Assembly (NCBI GenBank): GCA_964356335.1
Contig: CAYHHI010000018.1
Location: 1-62,199 of the forward strand
Origin: CAYHHI01 sp964356335
GTDB taxonomy: Bacteria; Arandabacterota; Arandabacteria; Arandabacterales; Arandabacteraceae
Reading direction: 5' to 3'
DNA length: 62,199 nucleotides
The translations under genes and the position numbers were made by a program. Positions 1-9,318 of the stretch are shown piece by piece. The notes under the pieces were generated by a model that saw only the letters and a list, made by a program, of their open reading frames with translations, was not told the DNA's origin and searched no databases. The first letter of the stretch is position 1. Each line of letters begins with the position of its first letter.

Positions 1-246
1 GGGCAGTTCCACAATCCTTTTGGACTTGCAATTGGTGCCTCAGGTGACGTCTATGTGGCCGACAAGGACAACGCCCGGATACAGAAGTTCACCTCCTCAG
101 GCACCTTCATCACTCAATGGGGAAGCTGGGGCACCGGGGATGCTGAGTTCCGCGACCCTGTTGGGCTGGTGGTAGACGCTTCAGGAACCGTCTACGTGGC
201 CGATCGAGGCAACCACCGCATTCAGGTGTTTCCTCCGGCTCCATGA
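1..246 (+). CDS. NHL-repeat protein, 3' end only
   Basis: The reading frame is open from base 1 and stops at 244-246, so only the last 81 residues are present. Two NHL beta-propeller blades can be read, each with the usual pattern of hydrophobic strand, YVAD and then R-Q-F (VYVADKDNARIQKF and VYVADRGNHRIQVF). NHL repeats form extracellular or periplasmic propellers that bind proteins or glycans. The protein ends right after the second blade, so the C-terminus is probably the end of the propeller. The start, any signal peptide and the total length lie outside the window. It converges with the ABC permease gene that ends at 344. Confidence 0.85.
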   Translation, partial: GQFHNPFGLAIGASGDVYVADKDNARIQKFTSSGTFITQWGSWGTGDAEFRDPVGLVVDASGTVYVADRGNHRIQVFPPAP

Positions 247-272
247 TCGCAGCCGGGCTCCCCCGAGGATTG

Positions 273-289
273 TGGAAGAGGGCACCAGG
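273..289. terminator. Small hairpin between convergent genes
   Basis: GAGGGC and GCCCTC form a 6-bp stem around a 5-base loop, between the ends of the NHL gene and the convergent ABC permease gene. There is no T-run, so use as a terminator is only a guess from position. Confidence 0.25.
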
Positions 290-343
290 CCCTCAGATCC
301 CTTCATCGAGGAGTGGAGGAGGTGAGAGCGCTAGTTCCTTCTT

Positions 344-1441
344 CTATTTCACCCGTTTCTGGAAGCGCATCCACGAGAAGCCGAACACGGCAATGCCGAA
401 AACCACCATCGAGATCACCTCGGGGTAGAGCATATCAAGCGATGCACCCTTCATTATTATCGCGCGGACGATCTTGAGGAAGAAGCGCATTGGATTCACA
501 TAGGTCAGGTATTGGACCGCGCGCGGCATATTGGAGATGGGTGTGAAAAAGCCTGATGTCAGAATCGCAAACAGGGAGAAGAACCATGAAAAGAACATCG
601 CTTGCTGCTGGGTCTTTGTGACTGTCGAGATGAGAATGCCCGCTCCCAGAGTCGTGAGAAGGAAGATGAAGGCCAGACCGTAAAGCAGGGCCCACGACCC
701 GACAAAGGGTATCTTGAACCATAATATGCCGAAGGCAAGTGCGATGGACATTTCCACAAAGCCGAGGATAGCAAAGGGAATCGTCTTGCCGAGGATGAGA
801 GCGGGAGTCGAGATCGGTGTCACCATCAGCTGCTCCAGGGTACCCATTTCACGCTCGCGCACGATTGCCATCGACGTGAGAAGCACCGTTATCATCGTCA
901 GAAGAGTCGCGACGATCCCAGGCACCATGTAGTAGACGGACTTGGCTTCTGGGTTGTAAAGTCTCTTGTGGCGAAGCGACATGGGAGGTCTCAAGTCGGC
1001 AAGGCTCTGATTGAACTGTTGCGTTATCGTGCCGGCATATCCCAGCGCGATCGCAGCTGAATTGGCATTGGACCCATCTACCAGGAACCCAACTTCAACC
1101 TGTTTCATATTCTGGAGCTGCTCCGAGAAATCCTTCGGGATAATCACCACCGCGTCATATTTGTTCTCTTCAAATCCGACTTCGGCGTGCAGGAGGGGTA
1201 TATCTGTTGACCGGGACACGAAATAATCCCCGGCTGTAAGGGCCCTCACGAATTCCCGGGAGAGTTCGCTCCGGTCAGAATCGTGGACGGAAGTGCGTAT
1301 CAATTTGACATCGGTTGAGATCACGTAGCCAAAGAGCACAATCTGGAGCATGGGCATAACAAAGATCAGCCGGAGCATCACCCGATCTCGCCTGACCTGG
1401 TAAAACTCTTTCTTGATTAGAGCCATGATTTCGCGGATCAT
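344..1441 (-). CDS. ABC-2 type permease (YbhR/YbhS-like), last gene of exporter operon
   Basis: A 365-residue membrane protein with the ABC-2 permease layout: one N-terminal membrane segment (about residues 22-45), a large extracytoplasmic domain (about 45-175) and five to six C-terminal membrane segments. The motif REREMGTLEQLMVTPI is the characteristic coupling-helix region of this family. It should pair with the permease ending at 1445 to form the channel of a drug or lipid exporter driven by the upstream ATPases. The start lies three bases after the preceding stop, with a weak GGAA ribosome site inside the upstream gene, which suggests translational coupling. It is the last gene of the operon. 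The substrate is not visible in the sequence. Confidence 0.92.
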   Translation of the reverse strand: MIREIMALIKKEFYQVRRDRVMLRLIFVMPMLQIVLFGYVISTDVKLIRTSVHDSDRSELSREFVRALTAGDYFVSRSTDIPLLHAEVGFEENKYDAVVIIPKDFSEQLQNMKQVEVGFLVDGSNANSAAIALGYAGTITQQFNQSLADLRPPMSLRHKRLYNPEAKSVYYMVPGIVATLLTMITVLLTSMAIVREREMGTLEQLMVTPISTPALILGKTIPFAILGFVEMSIALAFGILWFKIPFVGSWALLYGLAFIFLLTTLGAGILISTVTKTQQQAMFFSWFFSLFAILTSGFFTPISNMPRAVQYLTYVNPMRFFLKIVRAIIMKGASLDMLYPEVISMVVFGIAVFGFSWMRFQKRVK

Positions 1442-1444
1442 CGT

Positions 1445-2566
1445 CTATTCCATTTTCAGCCGGAATCTCCTGGCTGCCACTGTTAGCAGCACCAAAGTAA
1501 GAGCTGCCAGGAAGACACCTTGTACCCAGAGCACGCCCATACCCGCTCCTTTCAGCATTATGCCCCTGATTATGAGCTGGAAATATCTTGCAGGCACGAT
1601 GTAGGACAGATACTGAAGCACCCGCGGCATGTTCCTTATGTCGAAGATGAAGCCTGAAAGCATGACTGATGGCAATATTGTCAGGAGCTGGGCCGTCATC
1701 ATGGCCACTTGCTGGGTGCTGACCAGGGTTGATATCAATATCCCCGCGGAAAGCGCCGCCATGATGTATATGATACCGAAGAGAAGCAGAAGCACCGCCG
1801 AACCCGCAAAAGGCACGCCGAAATGAAACACCGCAAACCCTATGACCAGGACAGCATCCAGCAGCGCCAAACCAATGTAAGGGAGTACCTTGCCAATGAT
1901 TATCTCCCCCGGCGTGATCGGCGAGACAAGAAGCTGCTCCATCGTGCCCGTTTCCTTCTCGCGCGCAATGGTGATCGAAGTAAGAAGTGCAGAAATCATC
2001 ATCAGAATAATGGCGATCAGCCCCGGCACAAAGAAGTTTGCCGACTTGAGGTCGGGGTTGTAGAGAATCCGGGCCGATATCACTATGCGCGGAACGTCCA
2101 CTCCCTTGGGTAGCCACGCCTCGCCAAATCGCGCTATGACGATCTGGGAGTAGCTTGTCGCGGCCGCGGCAAGATTGGCATCCGCACCATCAACCAGCAG
2201 GCCCAGTTCATAGCCGGTAAGGTTGGTCAGGGCCCGAGCCAACCCGGGTCTTATAGTGAGGATGGCATCGACCCTCCCACTTTTCATCATCTTCTCCGGG
2301 TCGGTGGGGTCCAGTCCTCGAGAAGGTTCTATGAAATAGCCCGAGTTGTAAAACCTGCTCGCGACGTCTCTGGACTCGGCAGTCTTGTCAAGATCAATGA
2401 TTGCCAGTTTTATGTTCTTGATGTCAAGGTTTATGGCATATCCGAAAAGCAGCGTCATCAGTATGGGTAGGGCAATCGCGATGGTAAGCGAGCGCGCGTC
2501 GCGAAGAATGTGTCGGATCTCTTTCAGGGCAATGTACTTTATGCCACGCATCGGTACAGCTTTCAT
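1445..2566 (-). CDS. ABC-2 type permease (YbhS-like)
   Basis: A 373-residue paralogue of the downstream permease, with the same layout: N-terminal membrane anchor, about 130 residues outside the cytoplasm, and a C-terminal membrane bundle. The coupling motif REKETGTMEQLLVSPI is clear. Its ATG overlaps the stop of the ATPase gene by four bases (ATGA), a strong sign of co-translation. Two different permeases plus two ATPases match the YbhFSR and DrrAB-like exporter plan, where the two permeases form a heterodimer. Confidence in the family is high; the exported compound is unknown. Confidence 0.93.
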   Translation of the reverse strand: MKAVPMRGIKYIALKEIRHILRDARSLTIAIALPILMTLLFGYAINLDIKNIKLAIIDLDKTAESRDVASRFYNSGYFIEPSRGLDPTDPEKMMKSGRVDAILTIRPGLARALTNLTGYELGLLVDGADANLAAAATSYSQIVIARFGEAWLPKGVDVPRIVISARILYNPDLKSANFFVPGLIAIILMMISALLTSITIAREKETGTMEQLLVSPITPGEIIIGKVLPYIGLALLDAVLVIGFAVFHFGVPFAGSAVLLLLFGIIYIMAALSAGILISTLVSTQQVAMMTAQLLTILPSVMLSGFIFDIRNMPRVLQYLSYIVPARYFQLIIRGIMLKGAGMGVLWVQGVFLAALTLVLLTVAARRFRLKME

Positions 2567-3348
2567 GAATTCTCTCGCCGAGACATAACCCCTTTAGAAC
2601 TTCTCCCAGATTGTGAATCGTCCCCAGCCTCGGTCACCAGATGGATGAAGAGATCCTGGAGACTCGGTTTGGCGTATTTCCGCTTGAGCTCGGGCGGGCT
2701 GCCGATGTCTATGATCTTCCCGCGATCCATGATCGAGATGCGGCGGCAGAACTCAGCTTCGTCCATGTAATGCGTGGTGACAAAAAGCGTCGTACCTTGA
2801 TCAGCGAGGCGATACAGCAGATCCCAGAACCGCCGGCGAAACACGAGATCAACCCCGCCAGTCGGCTCGTCCAGGAACAGGATTTGGGGTTTATGGAGGA
2901 GCGCGGCCGCGAGCGCAAGGCGCTGGCGCCAACCAACAGGAATCGATCCTGCGGGACGGTCTATGAATTCAGAAAGTTCGAGACTCGAGGCGAGCTCGCC
3001 TATCCTTTGCTTCAAGTCGCGCGAGCGGATTTGATAGACCGAGCCGTAGAACCAGAGATTCTCGCGTCCAGTGAGGTCGCGGTACAGCGAGAACTTCTGC
3101 GACATGTATCCGATAGTCTTCTTGATCTTCTCGCTCTCGGCGTAGATGTCGAACCCGCCCACCGTACCTTTTCCGGAGGTCGGCAAGAGCAGACCGCAAA
3201 GCATTCTTATAGTGGTTGTCTTGCCGGCCCCATTCGCTCCCAGAAATCCGAAAATCTCTCCCTTCGCGACGACCAGGCTCACCTCGTCAACCGCCACAAA
3301 ATCGCCGAATTGCTTTGTCAGGTTTTCAATGGTTACGGCATATTCCAT
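2563..3348 (-). CDS. ABC transporter ATPase, second-half YbhF-like
   Basis: A 261-residue nucleotide-binding protein. Walker A is GANGAGKT (about residues 36-43) and Walker B is ILFLDEPTGGVD. The signature position does not read LSGGQ but PVGWRQRL, which is the form found in the C-terminal half of YbhF-type double ATPases. The Q-loop (SQKFSLY) and H-loop (TTHYMDEAE) are present. It lies 36 bases downstream of the other ATPase gene and overlaps the permease gene by four bases. I infer that the two ATPases form a heterodimer in which this subunit supplies the non-canonical signature. Confidence 0.93.
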   Translation of the reverse strand: MEYAVTIENLTKQFGDFVAVDEVSLVVAKGEIFGFLGANGAGKTTTIRMLCGLLLPTSGKGTVGGFDIYAESEKIKKTIGYMSQKFSLYRDLTGRENLWFYGSVYQIRSRDLKQRIGELASSLELSEFIDRPAGSIPVGWRQRLALAAALLHKPQILFLDEPTGGVDLVFRRRFWDLLYRLADQGTTLFVTTHYMDEAEFCRRISIMDRGKIIDIGSPPELKRKYAKPSLQDLFIHLVTEAGDDSQSGRSSKGVMSRRENS

Positions 3349-3384
3349 GGGGTCTCCATGGGGTCAGGCCCGCAATCCTGCAAG

Positions 3385-4293
3385 TCAGTTGGCCATCAGT
3401 TGAACAAACGCATCCTCCAGGCTCGGAGCGACTTCCTCAACCATCTCAGGCAGAATCCCAATCGTGATAAGGCTTTCATGGAAATTGTGAATGCTCTCGT
3501 CAGAACTCGTGTAAACGTAGACCGCGGAGCCCAACCGTCGTGACTGGAGACCACCGAGCCGGCCCAACTGCTCAAACCTGTCAGGAGTGAGACTCCCCTT
3601 GAGGCGGTATGCTCGCCCTCTGAACTGCCGCGCCAGTTCCTCTGGAGTGCCCTCCCCCAGTTTGCGTCCCTCGTAAACGAAGACGGCACGGTCGGACAAA
3701 ACCACTTCGTCCATGTACGGCGTCGAGATGACGATAGCCGAACCTCGCGACCGAAGGTCCCTCAGGATATTCCAGAATTGCAGACGCGATACGGGGTCCA
3801 CCCCGGTCGTTGGCTCATCAAGAATGAATACCTGGGGGTCGTGAATGAGCGCACAACTCAACGAGAGCTTCTGTTTCATCCCGCCAGACAATGCCCCCGC
3901 GCGGCGGTTCGAGAAAGGTCCCAGCCCAGAGAAGCCATAGAGGACTTTCTTCTTTCTCTTGAGCTCATCGCGGCCGACACCGAAAAGCCCGGCATAGAAC
4001 TCCAGATTCTCTTCCACTGAGAGATCGGGATAAAGCGAGAAGCCCTGGGGCATGTATCCAAGATGCGGCTTGATCTTTTCGAACTCGCGCGATACATCCA
4101 GGCTCGCAACCATGATCCTGCCCGAATCAAAACCTATGAGCCCGCATGCGGCGCGGAAAATCGTTGTCTTGCCGGCGCCGTCCGGCCCGACCAGGGCCAC
4201 GATCTCGCCCTTGTCGGCCGAGAGACTGAAGTCATCCACCGCCCTGATGGACCCGTAAATCTTTGTGAGATTGGCAACCTCGACAATGCTCAT
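3385..4293 (-). CDS. ABC transporter ATPase, first-half YbhF-like
   Basis: A 302-residue ATPase with Walker A GPDGAGKT, a canonical signature LSGGMKQKL and Walker B VFILDEPTTGVD. The GPDGAGKT form of Walker A is typical of the N-terminal half of YbhF. A C-terminal extension of about 80 residues after the D-loop region resembles the regulatory tail of ABC-2 ATPases and ends in PSLEDAFVQLM. It lies 39 bases after the HlyD-type gene. It should power export together with the ATPase at 2563. Start choice: the ATG at 4293 leads straight into the first beta strand (VEVANLTKIYG). Confidence 0.94.
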   Translation of the reverse strand: MSIVEVANLTKIYGSIRAVDDFSLSADKGEIVALVGPDGAGKTTIFRAACGLIGFDSGRIMVASLDVSREFEKIKPHLGYMPQGFSLYPDLSVEENLEFYAGLFGVGRDELKRKKKVLYGFSGLGPFSNRRAGALSGGMKQKLSLSCALIHDPQVFILDEPTTGVDPVSRLQFWNILRDLRSRGSAIVISTPYMDEVVLSDRAVFVYEGRKLGEGTPEELARQFRGRAYRLKGSLTPDRFEQLGRLGGLQSRRLGSAVYVYTSSDESIHNFHESLITIGILPEMVEEVAPSLEDAFVQLMAN

Positions 4294-4332
4294 TGGCGCT
4301 CTACCGATTGGACCTGGCCTGGTTTGGGCGGT

Positions 4333-5232
4333 TCATTGAATCGTCACGGCCACGGGCATGCCGATCTTCAGAGCCGCGCCCGGGTTGGGAATTGTCACTT
4401 TCACCGCATACACGAGATCGGCGCGAGCTTCTTTGGTCTGCACATTCTTCGGAGTGAACTCAGCCTCGTCCGAGATCCACGTTATGGTGCCATCGAGTGG
4501 CTGCTCACGGCCGTCCTCAGGATCGATCTTCGCATTGCCCCCCAGCCTGATTCGCATAAGATCAGCCGCAGACAGGTACACCTTTACCCAGACCGTATCC
4601 AGTGAGGCGATCTTCACCAGGGGCTTCCCCACTGCGAGCCACTCACCGGCATCAACAAACCTGGTTGTGACCATCCCTTTGAGCGGCGACACCGGGAAGC
4701 AATCGCCAAGCTGCTTCTCCAAAAGCTCCACATCGGATCCGACTTTACTCAGGTCCGCCTGCGCGGACTCATACGCGGCATCGGCCTGCTTCCTGGCGAG
4801 CGCCGCCTGCCTGTAGGAAGTCTCCACCTCGTCGACACGCCGCTGGTTGGTCGCCCCCGATTCAATCAGGGCGTTGGCGCGATCATATTCCTTCTTCGCC
4901 AGGTCGACGTTGTACGATGCCTGCTCGATAGCTATAGATGCAATCCTGACCTTCCTCTCGGCTGCGGTCCTTGCGGCGTGCGCTTGGCGCAGGCGAAGCA
5001 TGGTTGTGAGGGTGTCAATCTCGGCGATGGTGTCGCCTTTGGCGATCGGGCTCCCCTCATTAAACCATATCAACCTGACCTGACCTGCAATCTCTACCGA
5101 GACCGTTGTCTCCGCTGCCTCGATGAATCCCGATCCGCCGGGAGCAGGTTTCTCTTTGCCGCATGATACGAGGATGAGGCATGCCACAGCAACGCTCACT
5201 TCCAAGAGCAGAGACCGCGAACTCGATTTCAT
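4333..5232 (-). CDS. HlyD-family periplasmic adaptor lipoprotein (YbhG-like)
   Basis: A 299-residue membrane fusion protein. The start at 5232 is preferred over an upstream in-frame ATG at 5496 because it gives a proper lipoprotein signal ending in LVSC (Cys24) and has a GGGGGA ribosome site. The pattern is that of HlyD and YbhG: a lipoyl half-motif near residues 55-85, a long coiled-coil hairpin (about 85-190), the second lipoyl half, and a beta-barrel domain ending in GMPVAVTI. It should bridge the inner-membrane ABC permeases to an outer-membrane channel; no TolC gene is adjacent, so the channel may come from elsewhere. It lies between the propeller lipoprotein and the ATPases of the same operon. 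Confidence 0.92.
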   Translation of the reverse strand: MKSSSRSLLLEVSVAVACLILVSCGKEKPAPGGSGFIEAAETTVSVEIAGQVRLIWFNEGSPIAKGDTIAEIDTLTTMLRLRQAHAARTAAERKVRIASIAIEQASYNVDLAKKEYDRANALIESGATNQRRVDEVETSYRQAALARKQADAAYESAQADLSKVGSDVELLEKQLGDCFPVSPLKGMVTTRFVDAGEWLAVGKPLVKIASLDTVWVKVYLSAADLMRIRLGGNAKIDPEDGREQPLDGTITWISDEAEFTPKNVQTKEARADLVYAVKVTIPNPGAALKIGMPVAVTIQ

Positions 5233-5375
5233 TGTATATCCCCCGGAGAAATCAGACCAATCGCTTTCAGGCCGGAGGCCTTTATCTGGATGTCCTAAGG
5301 TTTTCCGGCGAGACCAATGATAATTCCTTATCGGGGCCCGATACAAGTGCTCTTTGAATGTGCGCGGAGGCGCAA

Positions 5376-7085
5376 TCAGGGGCGGGGTTCGATCCGATAG
5401 ACCAGGTTCGCAACGTCGCTCGCCAGGTAGATCGTTCCCGAGGGACTCACAGCCACACCATTGAATATCCAGGTAGGATGATCCCCCAACAGGCACGGAG
5501 CCAAATTCTCTGCCACCGTACTCACCCTGTGCGTCTTGGCATCTATGCGCGAGAGGCGCCCCGCCTCTGTCTCGACCACCAAGAGATTGCCGTCTTTATC
5601 CACAGCAAGTCCTTCCGGATAGGCCAGATTTGTCGCTATGGGCCTCGGTTCCGCCAGCACCTTCCCATCGGCCACGATCTGGAGTACCGTGCCGGCGGCC
5701 CAGTCGCTAACCCACAGGTCGCCATCGGTGGCTGCAAGTCCCACAGGCACACCGAGCCCCTTGGCCAGAGTCACGCGCTTTTCGGGTTCGCGGCTGCTGA
5801 TTCTGACCACACTCTTGCTTCCATGCTCCGCAACCACGATATCGCCCTGGAACCGGATGGCATTCAGCGGCTCGTCAAATCCCGCGTATTCCTCCAGCAC
5901 TTCACCCCGCTCAGGGTCGAAGACCTGCACTACATCTTTGGGGAGCCATGACGACAACAGAAGGTTCCTCCCGTCGGCGGAAACAGTGAACGGAGAAGTG
6001 ATGCCGCCGCGCACTCCGATGCAATGCCGTCGGCAGGACTTCTCTCTGCCTGATGCAGCATCAAACTCGCGAAGCGTCCAGAAGTCAGCCACGAATACTG
6101 ATTCGCCATTGGGGCCGGGGACGACCGCTATGCCCCCGGGCGCAATCATGCCGCCCGGACAGACAGTCCGCGCAGTGCCATCCGAAAGGATTTCAAAAAT
6201 GCACCCGTCCTGGCCATGCGACACGAACAAGCGACCGCTCGAATCAAATGCAAGATTGTCGAGGCCAGGTGTGACGCGCGTAACGACCTCTTTAGTTCCG
6301 GTCTTCGTATCTACCCGCAATACCTGGCCTGTCACCTGTTCGACCACATAGAGATGCCCCTTCGAGTCGAACTTTACTGCCGATGGGATCTTGAAGCCGT
6401 CTGCCACAAGCGTGATCTCGCCGGTATCCACGTTGATTCGCACAACCTGGCCCTTAGTCCAGACCGGGCCGTACAAGAATCCGTCGGGTCCCCAGTCGAT
6501 GCCATTCACGAAGCCCATCTTCTCAGCAACGAGCCGTGGAGGAGCGACAAGATCGGGATCGATCTCAAAAAGTGCGTCGCCCATGAAAATCAGCGTCACA
6601 AAGAGGCGGCCGCGATCAGAAAACGCGATGCCGTTCACACCTGGGCGCAGAAACTGACCGCTTCTCGCGCCATCCGATGAGATGCGACCGACCTCACCGG
6701 TTGAAAACGATGTCCAGTAAAGCGAGCCGTCCGGCCCGAAGCATATATCGTCAGGACCTACCACGTTCTGATTGGTGCCGATCGTACTGATCACATCGCC
6801 CGTCTCCGGGTCTATCACCATGATCTCATTTCCAAGCACGCTGGCTATGTGCAGCCGGTCCTGACTGTCGAACCTGATGCCGTTGGCGCCATGGATCGGT
6901 GCTCCCTTCGCCAGGACGGTTGGCTCTGGTCTGGAAATGGTCGCGGTTACCCTTGACTCAGACTGATCAGGTGTCTCCATTACACCAGTGGATTGTGGCA
7001 TCGGACGATGGGACCCGTGACAAGAAGGCAGCACCGCCAATACCGATAACATCAGGATTGTCAGAGATCTCGCTAAGCGCGGCAT
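5376..7085 (-). CDS. NHL/SMP-30-like beta-propeller lipoprotein
   Basis: A 569-residue lipoprotein. The start at 7085 has a GGAAGG ribosome site and gives a signal peptide ending in LPSC (Cys22); an in-frame ATG at 7166 adds 27 unlikely residues. After a short linker the protein is built of repeated blades of the Vgb, SMP-30 and NHL type, with recurring motifs such as NGIRFDSQDRLHIA, FVNGIDWGPDGFLYG and YPEGLAVDKDGNLLVVE. There appear to be enough blades for two propellers. It is the first gene of the operon, 143 bases before the adaptor gene, with a promoter candidate at 7148-7177. An enzymatic lactonase role cannot be assigned; a binding role linked to the exporter is possible. Confidence 0.85.
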   Translation of the reverse strand: MPRLARSLTILMLSVLAVLPSCHGSHRPMPQSTGVMETPDQSESRVTATISRPEPTVLAKGAPIHGANGIRFDSQDRLHIASVLGNEIMVIDPETGDVISTIGTNQNVVGPDDICFGPDGSLYWTSFSTGEVGRISSDGARSGQFLRPGVNGIAFSDRGRLFVTLIFMGDALFEIDPDLVAPPRLVAEKMGFVNGIDWGPDGFLYGPVWTKGQVVRINVDTGEITLVADGFKIPSAVKFDSKGHLYVVEQVTGQVLRVDTKTGTKEVVTRVTPGLDNLAFDSSGRLFVSHGQDGCIFEILSDGTARTVCPGGMIAPGGIAVVPGPNGESVFVADFWTLREFDAASGREKSCRRHCIGVRGGITSPFTVSADGRNLLLSSWLPKDVVQVFDPERGEVLEEYAGFDEPLNAIRFQGDIVVAEHGSKSVVRISSREPEKRVTLAKGLGVPVGLAATDGDLWVSDWAAGTVLQIVADGKVLAEPRPIATNLAYPEGLAVDKDGNLLVVETEAGRLSRIDAKTHRVSTVAENLAPCLLGDHPTWIFNGVAVSPSGTIYLASDVANLVYRIEPRP

Positions 7086-7147
7086 CTCATATCCTTCCCG
7101 AGACCAGACGAGGTCTTTCGTCGCACCTGACCAATCAAGTCCAATCC

Positions 7148-7177
7148 AGTGTAGTACCGGACGCACAGCATCGTCAA
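7148..7177 (-). promoter_or_regulatory. Sigma-70-like promoter for the exporter operon
   Basis: On the minus strand TTGACG (7177-7172) and TACACT (7153-7148) are separated by 18 bases, about 63 bases before the start at 7085. It is back to back with a plus-strand promoter at 7215. Confidence 0.45.
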
Positions 7178-7214
7178 CGCCTATTCGGAATGGTCCCAGG
7201 AATCGCCGGACACG

Positions 7215-7243
7215 TTGATAAACGCACGCGCGCAGTGTATACT
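7215..7243 (+). promoter_or_regulatory. Sigma-70-like promoter for the gene at 7323
   Basis: TTGATA (7215-7220) and TATACT (7238-7243) are separated by exactly 17 bases. This predicts a start of transcription near 7250 and a leader of about 70 bases before the GTG at 7323. Confidence 0.5.
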
Positions 7244-7322
7244 TGCCGCCGATGACTCACAAGATGTTCGGGGTGACCTCGCCGGCTGGACGGCAATGCT
7301 TCCAGAGTGAAGACCGGAGCCT

Positions 7323-9272
7323 GTGAGAACCCGAATGCATAGGGGATACATCGATTTGAAAGTGTATCTATCTCTTCTCGTGATCCTGACCGTCTTTGTT
7401 CTCCATTCCGTCAGTCTGAATTTCACCCAGGACGATGCCTTCATCTCTTACCGCTACGTCAGGAACTTCATCCAGGGGCATGGGTTGGTCTTCAACCCGG
7501 GGGAGAGAGTCGAAGGCTACACCAATTTCCTATGGATCATCCTGCTGGCCATGTTCACCAGACTTGGCGCCGACATAATAACCGCCTCGAAGATCCTGGG
7601 CGTTGCCTCCGGATGTATTGCCTTGATCCTGCTTTACAGGATCTCGGCATTGCTCGTTCAGACCCAGTATGTCATCAGAGGCTCCACCGCGAATAAGATC
7701 CGGCGGGCCCCCACAGGTCCTGCTCTGGGCCCCGCGCCCGCACCTCGCATCCATGACAGCAAAGAGGCCCAGCCCCATTGGCTCTTCGCCATCTTCCCTT
7801 CTCTCCTTCTCGCATCCAACAGCGCCTTCGCATACTGGAGTATCAGCGGCCTCGAGACATCATTCTTCGTGATGACCGTTCTTCTTTCGGTGTACTTCTA
7901 CTTGTCCGACAACAGCCTCATGATTGTGTCGGCTGCTCTGGCCAGCCTGGTCCGCCCTGAAGGAGTGCTCGTCTTCGCAATCATCATCTTGCATAAGCTC
8001 CTCGCAAGGAAGGCCAGCCTCGGGTCCAGCCTGAGAGATTGCCTGACGTATGTGGTCGGCTTCGGTCTCCTCACGGCGCCATTCCTCGTTTTCAGAATTC
8101 TCTACTACAAGGACGCCCTGCCAAATCCGTTCTATGCCAAAACTGGGTTCTCCCTTGAATACGTGAAGAGCGGCATTGCGTATTTCTGGCTCTTTCTCAA
8201 GCAGTATGGTCTTTGGGGTGCTATCTACCTTATGCCGCTTGCCTTTTATCGCAACCTCAAACCCAGAGGAAGTTTCATCCTCGTGTTTTTCTACGCTTAT
8301 ACGTTCTATGTCATCCTGATCGGAGGCGATGTCCTCAGGGCTCACAGATTCTTTCTGCCGGTCCTCCCATTTGCTTATCTCATCTTCACCTTCGCCGCGA
8401 TAAGGCTTTCAGCCATGCTGATACGGCAGGCTGCTGGCGCCGTGTTCCCGGCTCTTTGCGTGGCTGCCTTCGCTGCTGCCACGTTTTTCGTGCCACGGGC
8501 CTCGATACTGTTCACCCGAGAGGCAGAGATTGCGCTGTACGCCAAGATGGCGAGACATGCGCAGGCCATGAAGCGTTCCTTCGGCAATGACTTCACGCTC
8601 GCAACAAGCACGATAGGTGCTGTCTCGTACATCACAGACGTCAAGGTCATCGATATGCTTGGGCTGACCGATCGGTATATCGCCAAACATCCCGAGAACA
8701 TCCCGGGAATTGTTTCGATCTGGAAGGAGAAAACATTCAACACCAAGTATCTGCTCTCGAGAGATCCGGACGTGATCCTCTTCTCCACCGGCATGAGACC
8801 CAGCGCTCCGGCCGAGAAAGCCCTTTTTCTCTCATCCAAGTTCAGGCAGAACTACTATCCCTATTACCTGGGCACAATTACGGGAATGCTTTACAAGAGA
8901 AAGGGACCCTACTTCAAGGAGAACGTGATATTTCCTGATCCGACATTCGTAAATCTGTATTCCGAAGCCCTGTACTTAGGACCGGTCCAACACAATCTTC
9001 CGGCATGCATCGATAAGCTTGAGGAAATCATCGAGATAGGTCCGCAGGATTTTGCCAGGCCTTACGAGTACATGGGAACGTGCTATTACCTCTTGGGGAG
9101 GATGGAGGATGCAAAGAGATTCGCTCGCAAGGCTGCGTACATGGATGACTACTGCATAGAGGCTCACTGGGTACTTCATAAGATCTATGCATCCCAGGGT
9201 GATGCCGTTGGAGCCAAGCAGGAAGCAGACAAGGTGCGCGCTTACAATCCAGAGCGGCTCGAAAAGCCCTGA
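7323..9272 (+). CDS. GT-C type membrane glycosyltransferase with C-terminal TPRs
   Basis: A 649-residue polytopic membrane protein. The GTG at 7323 has GGAG six bases upstream; an ATG at 7335 is the alternative. The first periplasmic loop carries DDAFISYRYVRNF and NPGERVEGYTNFLW, the acidic DD and ERVEGYTN motifs typical of GT-C arabinosyl- and mannosyltransferase-like enzymes that use polyprenyl-phosphate sugars. About ten to twelve membrane segments follow, up to about residue 380. The soluble C-terminus carries TPR units (about 560-649, including a YEYMGTCYYLLGR repeat). It should add sugars to a lipid, glycan or protein on the periplasmic face. The acceptor is unknown. A Pro/Ala-rich cytoplasmic linker lies near residues 120-150. 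Confidence 0.8.
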   Translation: MRTRMHRGYIDLKVYLSLLVILTVFVLHSVSLNFTQDDAFISYRYVRNFIQGHGLVFNPGERVEGYTNFLWIILLAMFTRLGADIITASKILGVASGCIALILLYRISALLVQTQYVIRGSTANKIRRAPTGPALGPAPAPRIHDSKEAQPHWLFAIFPSLLLASNSAFAYWSISGLETSFFVMTVLLSVYFYLSDNSLMIVSAALASLVRPEGVLVFAIIILHKLLARKASLGSSLRDCLTYVVGFGLLTAPFLVFRILYYKDALPNPFYAKTGFSLEYVKSGIAYFWLFLKQYGLWGAIYLMPLAFYRNLKPRGSFILVFFYAYTFYVILIGGDVLRAHRFFLPVLPFAYLIFTFAAIRLSAMLIRQAAGAVFPALCVAAFAAATFFVPRASILFTREAEIALYAKMARHAQAMKRSFGNDFTLATSTIGAVSYITDVKVIDMLGLTDRYIAKHPENIPGIVSIWKEKTFNTKYLLSRDPDVILFSTGMRPSAPAEKALFLSSKFRQNYYPYYLGTITGMLYKRKGPYFKENVIFPDPTFVNLYSEALYLGPVQHNLPACIDKLEEIIEIGPQDFARPYEYMGTCYYLLGRMEDAKRFARKAAYMDDYCIEAHWVLHKIYASQGDAVGAKQEADKVRAYNPERLEKP

Positions 9273-9289
9273 CCGGGTCCAGTTTCCTG

Positions 9290-9318
9290 TTGCTACTGGG
9301 TGCGTGTTCTGATAAAAT
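9290..9318 (+). promoter_or_regulatory. Sigma-70-like promoter for the dockerin-like gene
   Basis: TTGCTA (9290-9295) and TAAAAT (9313-9318) are 17 bases apart. It would give a leader of about 235 bases before the start at 9560, and that leader contains an orphan ribosome-binding motif at 9445-9454. Confidence 0.45.

Noticed and set aside
5233..5496. A longer HlyD protein starting at 5496
   Set aside because: The added 88 residues have no family resemblance and would remove the lipoprotein signal that starts at 5232.
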